DNA from: Alloprevotella tannerae
Lineage (GTDB): Bacteria > Bacteroidota > Bacteroidia > Bacteroidales > Bacteroidaceae
DNA: 5,841 nt
Assembly: GCA_015259305.1 (NCBI GenBank)
Contig: JABZGO010000116.1
Coordinates: 1-5,841 of the forward strand
Reading direction: 5' to 3'
This document shows positions 1 through 5,841 of the stretch, piece after piece; the first letter of the stretch is position 1, and each line of letters begins with the position of its first letter. The notes below the pieces were generated by a model that ran no database searches, was not told the DNA's origin, and was given only the letters and a program-made list of their open reading frames with translations. A program made the translations under genes and the position numbers.

Positions 1-1054
1 GACCATTGTCGCAGTCTTGCGTCAGCCAATCTGTATGATAGCCAGAGTGGTGGCAAACAGCAATAACATCGTCTTTATATTTTGGTTCACTCAATACTTC
101 ATGCAAATAATTGGATACACGTGGGCAGTTGGGGCACTGCTCTGTCGTAAATTCCTCAACAAGTACTTTATGCTTAAAAGAATAAGAGGGTACCTGCATA
201 TTGTTGGCATCGTTTTCATCCGTACCATTTTTTAATGCAGAGATCTTGATATTAATAGGCTGTTTAATGCCGGCATCACTCACGTCCGGAATACTGTAAG
301 TTACTTCAGTAGAGCCATTGGAAGCAAGAGCATTATCAAACTGATTGCTTACTTGCAAGCTACCATCTGGAAGACTTGTAGATAAAGTGAAACCTTGTAT
401 TGTCTTTACTGCATAATTGCGTACTTTGGCTGTGATCTTAATAGTGTTGGAGGCCAACTCTGGTACTGCAACAGCTGAAACAAGACCTAAATCATATTGA
501 GGAAGCTTGTCGCCCTCAAATACAGCTTCGAGGCTTAAAGCACCTTCAGCAGATTTATCCTGCCAGGAAGATGTGGATCCTAGTCGTATCCAAAAAGCAT
601 CTTTTTGTGGCTCTTCGATAACGGCTGTCGCTTTAGTTTTGTCGCGTTGTTTAAAGGAATAACCGATATAAATCCCTTCCTCACTCTTTATTTCATATGG
701 TTGGTCAAGCTGGATTTTGTTCCATCCGCGTATGATTTTAGGATTATCTTCTTTAGATAAGCTCTTTTCTACAAGATTTGGTCCGGTTAAAGAGGTCCGA
801 ATCCAGACACGAATGCTGTCAATGTTCACTTTGCTGGCAAGGCCTGCATCAATTTCCATAATTCGACTCCCTTTATACATTTTTATTTTTGTGGGAGGTA
901 AATAAATGGCTGCATCGACCCAAGTTTTTCCGGACGCTTCATAGTTGCTTTGCGTCGCAACTTGCCCATAACTATAGCCTACATTTAGCCTGTCTTGTGA
1001 ACTCACGCTTTGCATGGCCAATAGGGCCAGCATTGAAAGTACGAATCTTCTCAT
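1..1054 (-). CDS. Exported protein with jelly-roll, CARDB-like and thioredoxin-fold (Omp28-like) domains, partial (3' end outside window)
   Basis: The frame is open from an ATG at 1054-1052 to the left edge, giving 351 codons without a stop, so the C-terminus is missing. An in-frame TAA at 1087-1085 and no ATG between fix the start. Residues 1-19 form a Sec signal peptide (MRRFVLSMLALLAM core), with likely cleavage before Gln20. Residues about 22-183 are beta-rich and resemble the jelly-roll domains of Bacteroidales surface proteins (segments SIRVWIR, GIYIGYSF). Residues about 187-290 look like a CARDB/Ig-like sandwich (YDLGLVS, then KVRNYAVKTIQGF). From about 296 a thioredoxin-like domain begins: VLVEEFTTEQCPNCPR, with the CxxC pair at Cys307 and Cys310, followed by CHHSGYHTD at 334-342 and Cys348. 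This is the pattern of Omp28-related and similar Bacteroidales envelope proteins. A thiol or redox role is inferred only from the CxxC. Whether it ends in a T9SS sorting domain cannot be seen. It is divergent from the large surface-protein gene. Confidence 0.93.
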   Translation of the reverse strand, partial: MRRFVLSMLALLAMQSVSSQDRLNVGYSYGQVATQSNYEASGKTWVDAAIYLPPTKIKMYKGSRIMEIDAGLASKVNIDSIRVWIRTSLTGPNLVEKSLSKEDNPKIIRGWNKIQLDQPYEIKSEEGIYIGYSFKQRDKTKATAVIEEPQKDAFWIRLGSTSSWQDKSAEGALSLEAVFEGDKLPQYDLGLVSAVAVPELASNTIKITAKVRNYAVKTIQGFTLSTSLPDGSLQVSNQFDNALASNGSTEVTYSIPDVSDAGIKQPINIKISALKNGTDENDANNMQVPSYSFKHKVLVEEFTTEQCPNCPRVSNYLHEVLSEPKYKDDVIAVCHHSGYHTDWLTQDCDNG

Positions 1055-1127
1055 TATCGCGTATTTAAAGTTAGATATGTTTGGTTATTGATCATTGCTT
1101 GTTTATCTACATCTATTGTTGGAATAT

Positions 1128-1198
1128 CGAACGTTCGGGACATCGCCAATAAGCAGGTCTCCTGCGGATCAGCCTAAAAGTAGGCGAAAATTTATCGC
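1128..1198 (-). promoter_or_regulatory. Hairpin-rich 5' leader of the minus-strand gene
   Basis: Several perfect short inverted repeats are packed into 71 bases: the 10-base palindrome CGAACGTTCG at 1128-1137; GCAGG/CCTGC with a 3-base loop at 1153-1165; GCCTA/TAGGC with a 4-base loop at 1172-1185; and GCGA/TCGC at 1184-1198. An alternative pairing, TCGCC (1143-1147) with GGCGA (1183-1187), would compete with the third and fourth stems. The predicted minus-strand start site lies just upstream, near 1195-1198, so most of this would be transcribed as part of a leader of about 140 bases. It matches no riboswitch class I recognise. Function, if any, is unknown, and stems of 4-5 pairs are individually weak. 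Confidence 0.4.
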
Positions 1199-1201
1199 TT
1201 G

Positions 1202-1234
1202 CAAATATATAGATATTCCCGGATAACTTACAAC
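1202..1234 (-). promoter_or_regulatory. Bacteroidetes-type promoter for the minus-strand gene
   Basis: On the minus strand TATATTTG (1209-1202) matches the Bacteroidetes -7 consensus TAnnTTTG exactly. A GTTG at 1234-1231, carrying the conserved TTG of the -33 element, lies 21 bases upstream of it. Transcription would start near 1195-1198, leaving a leader of about 140 bases before the ATG at 1054. The -33 match is imperfect and the spacing is one or two bases longer than usual. Confidence 0.6.
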
Positions 1235-1267
1235 TTTTCTATTGTTTTTATTTTTTATCGCTAAAAA

Positions 1268-1299
1268 TTTGCGTTTTAGAAAACAATCATCTACATTTG
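1268..1299 (+). promoter_or_regulatory. Bacteroidetes-type promoter for the large surface-protein gene
   Basis: TTTG at 1268-1271 and TACATTTG at 1292-1299 are separated by 20 bases, a full match to the Bacteroidetes primary sigma-factor promoter (TTTG, about 19-20 bases, TAnnTTTG). Transcription would start around 1303-1307, giving a short leader of roughly 36-40 bases before the ATG at 1343. No ribosome binding site of Shine-Dalgarno type is present; the bases before the ATG are ACATAAAATCT. Confidence 0.75.
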
Positions 1300-1342
1300 C
1301 GACTGCCTAATCTTTTTATTAAACTCTTGACACATAAAATCT

Positions 1343-4300
1343 ATGCGTAAGAAAACCTTAGCACTAATGGTCGGTCTTATGGCCACATTGACCATTGAAG
1401 GAGGATTGCACGCGCAGTCCCGGTTTAAAACACAGGGGGGTGAAAAGCTTCCCAAAATGATGAAAGAAAGTGAGAAACTTTCTATTCCACCTGACGACAT
1501 AAGGAAGGATTATCCTTTGCTACTTACAGCAAAGCCTTCCGGTCGGAATCTGTTTAAAACTCCTGGTAATATATCAGCAACAACGAAGACTCGTTCGCTA
1601 AAGGATGAAGCGTCTGACTTTACGATGTGGGGAAATCTCGTTTCTGCTGCATCTTGGAAACAGTATACTTCGTCTTCTAAGTATCCGTACGGGGTTTATT
1701 CGTTCTCTGTACCAAGTATGACCAAACAGGTCTTGAAGCAGTCTTTAAATATAAATGCAAATGGTGGAGGCGGTATTTATAATGATCGCTTCCACTTCGT
1801 GCATTTTACGCAGGTATATGGGGCGATTTTTGCATCTTATTATGAATATGATGTGAATACGTGGAAGGTTGTAAAATATGATGACCTTAGTGATAATGCT
1901 ATGATTGCAACATCAGTTGCCTTCGATCCTACATCAGGAAAAGTTTATGGCTGTTTCTATACAAGCGACTTGAAAGGGCTAACAATTGGAACAGTAGATT
2001 ATGAAAAGGCTGAAAGAGAAGTGCTTTGTCCAACTACCTTATCGTTCTTAGCCATTGCAGTCGATAAATATGGCCGCTTGTTTGGTATTGATAGAAATGC
2101 AGATTTATATCGTATTGATAAGAAGACCGGCGCCCAAACAAAAATAGGCAATACGGGCGTTACAATTGGTGCTTACTATCAGAGTGCTGCTTTTGATTTC
2201 AAAACCAATAAATTGTATTGGGCTTCGGCTTCAGATTCGGAAGAAAACAATGTTCTTTATGAGGTTAATGTTAATACAGGACAAGCAACTGAAATAAAAG
2301 AATTTCCGGACAATGAGCAGCTAGTTTGCCTTTACATTCCCCAAATGGTAGATAAAAAAGCTCCGCAAGAAGTAACAGATGTTGATCTTGATTTTACAGG
2401 TGCTTCTACGACGGGAATAGTCAAATTTAAGCTCCCAACTAAAGCGATTGATAGTACAGCTCTTTCTGGATATGTAGAGTATTTTGTGTTAGCAGAAGGT
2501 GATACGCTGAAAACCGGAAAATCATTTCCTGGTCTTACGATTAACGCCGATGTCACAGTCTCTGGCGGAAAGACTCCGTTTGTGATTTTTGTAAAAAATA
2601 AGGCAGGCGAGAGTAAGCGAACCATTGTAAAGAAATGGATAGGGAAGGATGTTCCTCTACAACCAGAAGGTATTAAGTTGACCTTAGACACTAAGAGCAA
2701 AGTGACTTTGACTTGGACTGCTCCAACGAAGGGTAAAAATGGCGGTTATGTAAATCCGTCTGATTTGCGTTATAAGATTGTGCGTTATCCAGATGAAGTT
2801 GTTGTTGCAGATTCGCACGTTGGCACTACTTTCTCAGAAGAAATTACCCCCCAGACACTGACGGCATATTACTATAAGGTTAGCGCTGTTAATGAGGGGT
2901 ATACCGGTGAGGAAATTGTATCTAATAAGGTGCTTGTTGGTGATCCGCTTGAAGCTCCTTATGTTGAAGAGTTTGATGGACAGCCAGCCTTTGATTTATA
3001 TACAGTGATTGATGCCAATAAAGATGGCCGTACTTGGGTGATGAATAAGGTAGACAATATGGTCTTTAATCAATTTAACCCCATTAGAGATGCTGATGAC
3101 TGGCTGATTTCTCCGCCTATTCACTTAAGTAATGATAGACAGTACTCATTCTCATTTGTTGTAAAGTCGACTAATAAGCTTAATTCAGAACGTATTTCTG
3201 CTTCATTAGGTAGTGGAAATGTAATTAACGATAGCTATAAAGTAATAGTACCTGATACTATATTTCACGGCCCAAATGAGGTTACTATCTCAACGTTGGT
3301 TTCTGTTAATAAGGATAGTATTTACAACTTTGCTTTCCACGCTACTAGCCAAAGTAATCAAGGTTATCTTTTCCTTAATAAGATTATTGTTACTGAAGGA
3401 CCCAAATATGCTGCTCCAGACTCTATTACGGACTATACATTAACAGCAGGTGCTGAAGGTGATTTATCTGCAGAGTTAAAGTTCCGCACACCTACGAAGG
3501 ATCTTGAGGGTAAAAATCTAGGGACTCTTACGAAAGTAGAGATTCTTCGCAATGGCAAACTCATTCATACGATAGAGAATCCCGCAAAGGGAGCTATGCT
3601 TACCTATAAGGATAAGTCTGACGATATTGCGAATGGATTTAATAAATATACTGTAGTTGTAAGTAATGCAAGCGGTGCAGGGCGAGTTGTTGAAAGAGAT
3701 GTTTACATTGGCTATGATTTGCCGCGTGCGCCACAGAATATTAAGCTTGTCGACAACTTTGATGGAACCGCCCTTTTATCTTGGGATTCTCCAGGTACTA
3801 AAGGCGTGAATGATGGTTACGTTGATGAAAATGAATTAACTTATAATGTATTCTCTGTACAGGGTGAGTCAGTATCTACTTTCAGAACAGGTGTAACTGA
3901 ACGTTCTCTTGATATTACCGATATTCCACAAACTGGTGAACAATCCTTATTCTATTTCTTGCTTAAAGCAAGTTCTAGCGTTGGAGAAAGTAAAATTGGT
4001 CGCTCCCCGTGGATTATTGCAGGGTCCCCTTATACTTTACCATTTCACGAAGGATTCCCAGATGGCAATATCGAGAATAGCTTTTGGACGAGAGGTAAGG
4101 ATGGTAAAAACAACATTGAGATAGTTAATGAAACTTCTTCAGATAACGATGGTGGTTGCTTAAAGTTCTTAGCAGATAAGAGTGGAGAGTCAGCAAGCAT
4201 TAGCTCTGGAAAAATTGATTTAGCCCAGGCTAACAATCCAACCTTGCTCTTCTCTTATTATGCCGTTCCTGGTAAAGATAATGTTATCCAGGTTGAAATT

Positions 4301-5839
4301 AGTAAGGATGGAAATGCTCCTCAAGTTGTCTCAACAATCAACTATAAAAATTTAGAAGGCGACGAAGGATGGAGAATAAAGAAAGTAGATCTGAACAACT
4401 TCAAAGGCTCGAGATTTATAATTCTTACTCTGCGTGGAATAGATAATAATCAAAAAGCAACTGCAATTTTGATAGATGATATCAATGTGCGTAACAACTT
4501 TGATTATAATCTTGATGCTCATTTGGTAGCTCCAAAACAAATAACAGCAGGACAATCAGCGCAATGTTTGGTGACTGTTCGTAATATTGGCGATAAAGAT
4601 GCTGAAGGTTATACCATCGACCTTTATGCTAATAATAAGATTGTAACTACGCTTAGAGGCGAGACGCTTGCTCCGGAAGCAAGTAAGACATTTACGATGC
4701 AGTATAAATCAAAAGTTACTGATCCGGAAGTCACTAAGTTGAAAGCCGTAGTTGTCTTCGACAAGGATATGGATAAGGCTGATAATACTTCTAAGACACT
4801 TGATATAAACTTAAAGGCTTCTGACCTGCCTGCGATCAATGATTTGACCGGACACGTAGATGAAGCAGAAGATATCGTCACTTTAACTTGGACGGCCCCT
4901 GACACTAAGATTAGCGAGATAACTGAAGACTTTGAGGGCTTCAAAGCCTTTGAGATTAAGGACCTGTCGCCTTGGAGCATTGAAGGTGATCGTGAACGTA
5001 AGACTGTAGTTTGGGAAGGTTTTACATTCCCGCATGCAGGTGAACCATTCCCCTTCATCGTCTTCAATCCGTCGAAGATTACCGAGTACGATCTCTCTCG
5101 CTTCTGCAGCCCGCATTCCGGCAATCAATTCTTGGCTTCTATCACCAATTATTCTGCAAAAGGAAATAACAGTTGGTTGATTTCGCCATCTCTCTCAGGA
5201 AAGAAACAAACTATTCGCTTCTGGGCAAAATCTATGGATGGTTACGAAAGCATAGAGGTTCGTTGCTCTAAGACAAATGCCGATACTGCTGCTCTCAATA
5301 CTATTCTGATGACTGAAAATCAGATTCGGAATAAGTGGAAAGAGTATCAAGTAGAGCTGCCTGAAGGAACGAAGTACTTCGCAATTCGCGTAACGTCTAA
5401 GTTCCAGCAAATGCTTATGCTAGACGATATCACATACGAGTCGGGCGTTGGCACTATCATTGGTTTCAACATCTATCGTGATGGTCAAAACATCGGTACT
5501 GTAGATGCTCAGACTACTATCTTCAAAGATAATACGGCTGATAAGGGCAACCATAACTATACAGTGACCGTCATTTACGATGAAGGTGAATCGAAGATGT
5601 CCAATAGTGTATCTGCTGTTACTTCATTGAATGATAACGTGAAGGCAGAAACGATCGTGCGCACGATCCCAGGTCATATTGTCGTAAGCAATACCATTGG
5701 CCAAGATATTGTCATCTTTGCAACGAATGGTAAGCAGGTCTTCTCCGGAAGAGGTCAGCAAAATCTGCTGATTCCGATGATGCGAAATGCTTATGTCGTA
5801 AAAGTCGGCAACAAAGCGTACAACGTTTTAGTACCATAA
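1343..5839 (+). CDS. Large T9SS-exported surface protein with beta-propeller-like, FnIII, jelly-roll (cleaved-adhesin type) and CARDB-like domains
   Basis: This is a complete 1498-residue gene. An in-frame TGA at 1328-1330 makes the ATG at 1343 the first possible start. Residues 1-24 are a Sec signal peptide (cleavage HA|Q). Residues 25-92 are a linker I do not recognise. Residues about 93-334 resemble the beta-propeller-like N-terminal domain of Bacteroidales surface proteins (FTMWGNLV; FDPTSGKVYGCFY; LYRIDKKTGAQTKIGNTGV; KTNKLYWASA). Then follow FnIII 340-436, FnIII 438-534 (LTWTAP, Trp458), jelly-roll 538-686 (DDWLISPP, Trp587), FnIII 690-795, FnIII 796-893 (Trp814), jelly-roll 896-1052, CARDB-like 1053-1158, and a FnIII interrupted by a jelly-roll of choice-of-anchor-J type (1162-1427; SWLISPSLSG, Trp1278). 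A T9SS type A sorting domain occupies 1430-1498. No protease or glycosidase signature is visible, so adhesion or ligand binding at the cell surface is inferred from domain type. Only seven Cys residues occur. It resembles many Bacteroidales proteins named only by domain. Confidence 0.97.
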   Translation: MRKKTLALMVGLMATLTIEGGLHAQSRFKTQGGEKLPKMMKESEKLSIPPDDIRKDYPLLLTAKPSGRNLFKTPGNISATTKTRSLKDEASDFTMWGNLVSAASWKQYTSSSKYPYGVYSFSVPSMTKQVLKQSLNINANGGGGIYNDRFHFVHFTQVYGAIFASYYEYDVNTWKVVKYDDLSDNAMIATSVAFDPTSGKVYGCFYTSDLKGLTIGTVDYEKAEREVLCPTTLSFLAIAVDKYGRLFGIDRNADLYRIDKKTGAQTKIGNTGVTIGAYYQSAAFDFKTNKLYWASASDSEENNVLYEVNVNTGQATEIKEFPDNEQLVCLYIPQMVDKKAPQEVTDVDLDFTGASTTGIVKFKLPTKAIDSTALSGYVEYFVLAEGDTLKTGKSFPGLTINADVTVSGGKTPFVIFVKNKAGESKRTIVKKWIGKDVPLQPEGIKLTLDTKSKVTLTWTAPTKGKNGGYVNPSDLRYKIVRYPDEVVVADSHVGTTFSEEITPQTLTAYYYKVSAVNEGYTGEEIVSNKVLVGDPLEAPYVEEFDGQPAFDLYTVIDANKDGRTWVMNKVDNMVFNQFNPIRDADDWLISPPIHLSNDRQYSFSFVVKSTNKLNSERISASLGSGNVINDSYKVIVPDTIFHGPNEVTISTLVSVNKDSIYNFAFHATSQSNQGYLFLNKIIVTEGPKYAAPDSITDYTLTAGAEGDLSAELKFRTPTKDLEGKNLGTLTKVEILRNGKLIHTIENPAKGAMLTYKDKSDDIANGFNKYTVVVSNASGAGRVVERDVYIGYDLPRAPQNIKLVDNFDGTALLSWDSPGTKGVNDGYVDENELTYNVFSVQGESVSTFRTGVTERSLDITDIPQTGEQSLFYFLLKASSSVGESKIGRSPWIIAGSPYTLPFHEGFPDGNIENSFWTRGKDGKNNIEIVNETSSDNDGGCLKFLADKSGESASISSGKIDLAQANNPTLLFSYYAVPGKDNVIQVEISKDGNAPQVVSTINYKNLEGDEGWRIKKVDLNNFKGSRFIILTLRGIDNNQKATAILIDDINVRNNFDYNLDAHLVAPKQITAGQSAQCLVTVRNIGDKDAEGYTIDLYANNKIVTTLRGETLAPEASKTFTMQYKSKVTDPEVTKLKAVVVFDKDMDKADNTSKTLDINLKASDLPAINDLTGHVDEAEDIVTLTWTAPDTKISEITEDFEGFKAFEIKDLSPWSIEGDRERKTVVWEGFTFPHAGEPFPFIVFNPSKITEYDLSRFCSPHSGNQFLASITNYSAKGNNSWLISPSLSGKKQTIRFWAKSMDGYESIEVRCSKTNADTAALNTILMTENQIRNKWKEYQVELPEGTKYFAIRVTSKFQQMLMLDDITYESGVGTIIGFNIYRDGQNIGTVDAQTTIFKDNTADKGNHNYTVTVIYDEGESKMSNSVSAVTSLNDNVKAETIVRTIPGHIVVSNTIGQDIVIFATNGKQVFSGRGQQNLLIPMMRNAYVVKVGNKAYNVLVP
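2360..3409 (+). repeat. Protein-level tandem supermodule, copy 1 (FnIII-FnIII-jelly-roll)
   Basis: This covers residues 340-689 of the large surface protein. It begins with APQEVTDVDL, passes through the linker IGKDVPLQPEGIKL (433-446), which joins the two FnIII domains, and enters the jelly-roll at GDPLEAPYVEEFDG (533-546). Each landmark has a counterpart at the same place in copy 2, which starts at 3410. The two copies are diverged at the DNA level, so this is an old duplication seen in protein pattern rather than a nucleotide repeat. Confidence 0.6.
3410..4498 (+). repeat. Protein-level tandem supermodule, copy 2 (FnIII-FnIII-jelly-roll)
   Basis: This covers residues 690-1052 of the large surface protein. 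It begins AAPDSITDYTL, has the inter-FnIII linker IGYDLPRAPQNIKL (789-802), and enters its jelly-roll at AGSPYTLPFHEGFPDG (893-908). Landmarks are offset from copy 1 by 351, 356 and 361 residues. The second FnIII in both copies shares a GYV....L.Y pattern after the Trp strand. The copy 2 jelly-roll lacks the WLISP motif of the other two jelly-rolls but ends in the typical ILIDDINV strand. Confidence 0.6.
4826..5623 (+). other. FnIII domain interrupted by an inserted jelly-roll domain
   Basis: This covers residues 1162-1427 of the large surface protein. The first FnIII strands (INDLTGHVDEAEDIVTLTWTAP) stop after Pro1186. From about 1193 to 1367 comes a complete jelly-roll with the marks of the choice-of-anchor-J / cleaved-adhesin group: EDFEGFKAF, FPFIVFNPSK, HSGNQFLA, SWLISPSLSG, KYFAIRV, LDDITY. 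FnIII strands then resume as IIGFNIYRDGQNIGTV and end with YTVTVIYDEGESKMSNSV. Neither FnIII half looks like a complete domain alone. The same interrupted layout is, to my knowledge, common in Bacteroidales surface proteins. Confidence 0.7.
5630..5836 (+). other. T9SS type A C-terminal sorting domain
   Basis: This covers residues 1430-1498, the extreme C-terminus of the large surface protein. The strand pattern PGHIVVSNTIGQDIVIFATNGKQVF, followed by LLIPMMRNAYVVKVGNKAYNVLVP, fits the Por secretion / type IX sorting domain: an Ig-like fold that takes cargo to the outer-membrane translocon, after which it is removed by the PorU sortase and the protein is usually attached to A-LPS. The Gly normally found two residues before the Tyr in the GxY motif is Asn here (Asn-Ala-Tyr). 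The rest of the motif and the KVGNKAY..LVP ending are intact. Confidence 0.88.
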
Positions 5840-5841
5840 GG

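Larger units (their letters stand above)
1055..1342. other. Divergent intergenic control region
   Basis: This 288-base, AT-rich region separates the two divergent start codons and holds no credible gene. From left to right it contains the untranslated leader of the minus-strand gene with several short hairpins (about 1128-1198), a minus-strand promoter (1202-1234), an AT-rich central stretch, and a plus-strand promoter (1268-1299). Neither start codon has a Shine-Dalgarno sequence; the bases just upstream are A/T-rich, as is usual in Bacteroidetes. No terminator is expected here, because both genes begin in this region. Confidence 0.9.

Noticed and set aside
17..905. Short plus-strand open frames at 17-235 and 717-905
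   Set aside because: Both lie inside the minus-strand partial gene, which has a signal peptide and clear domains over its full length; the plus-strand products resemble no protein family.
1076..1083. TATGTTTG on the plus strand, a match to the TAnnTTTG promoter element
   Set aside because: No TTTG lies at the proper distance upstream, it would give a leader of about 260 bases, and a much better promoter exists at 1268-1299.
1153..1185. Hairpins 1153-1165 and 1172-1185 as a transcription terminator
   Set aside because: Both flanking genes start here and diverge, so no transcript ends in this region, and neither hairpin is followed by a U-tract in either direction.
4624..5128. Minus-strand open frames of 166 and 81 codons opposite the 3' part of the large gene
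   Set aside because: They overlap each other and run antisense to well-supported FnIII and jelly-roll coding sequence; their translations show no domain or signal, so they are shadows.
1343..5839. Gingipain-, hemagglutinin- or other protease-type assignment for the large protein
   Set aside because: The jelly-rolls are of the cleaved-adhesin type found in those proteins, but no catalytic domain or caspase-like Cys/His motif is present, so a specific gene name is not justified.

Overview
The window holds two divergently transcribed genes for large exported proteins, separated by 288 bases. It looks like a genome fragment from the order Bacteroidales (Porphyromonas, Prevotella or a relative). 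The evidence is a C-terminal type IX secretion (T9SS) sorting domain, signal peptides that would cleave just before Gln, Bacteroidetes-type promoter elements (TTTG and TAnnTTTG), and A-rich start regions without a Shine-Dalgarno sequence. Genus cannot be fixed from the sequence alone.

Positions 1-1054 (minus strand) carry the first 351 codons of a gene that runs off the left edge. It has a signal peptide, a beta-rich jelly-roll-like domain, a CARDB/Ig-like beta-sandwich, and the start of a thioredoxin-fold domain with a CPNC motif, as in Omp28-like Bacteroidales envelope proteins. Positions 1055-1342 are the shared control region. It has a good promoter for each direction and a hairpin-rich stretch that would lie in the 5' leader of the minus-strand gene. 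Positions 1343-5839 (plus strand) are one complete 1498-residue gene for a multidomain surface protein. Its order is signal peptide, linker, beta-propeller-like domain, two copies of a FnIII-FnIII-jelly-roll supermodule, a CARDB-like domain, a FnIII domain interrupted by a third jelly-roll (cleaved-adhesin / choice-of-anchor-J type), and a T9SS type A sorting domain ending at the stop codon.

Both proteins should cross the inner membrane by Sec. The large one should then cross the outer membrane by T9SS and be anchored at the surface or released. They may be co-regulated from the shared intergenic region, but nothing shows that they interact. I see no RNA genes, insertion sequences, CRISPR arrays or phage genes. 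The architecture matches a recurrent Bacteroidales surface-protein type, and I do not see a clearly new biological system. The points most worth a second look are the tandem supermodule duplication, the structured leader, the codon-use shift near the 3' end, and the altered sorting-domain motif.
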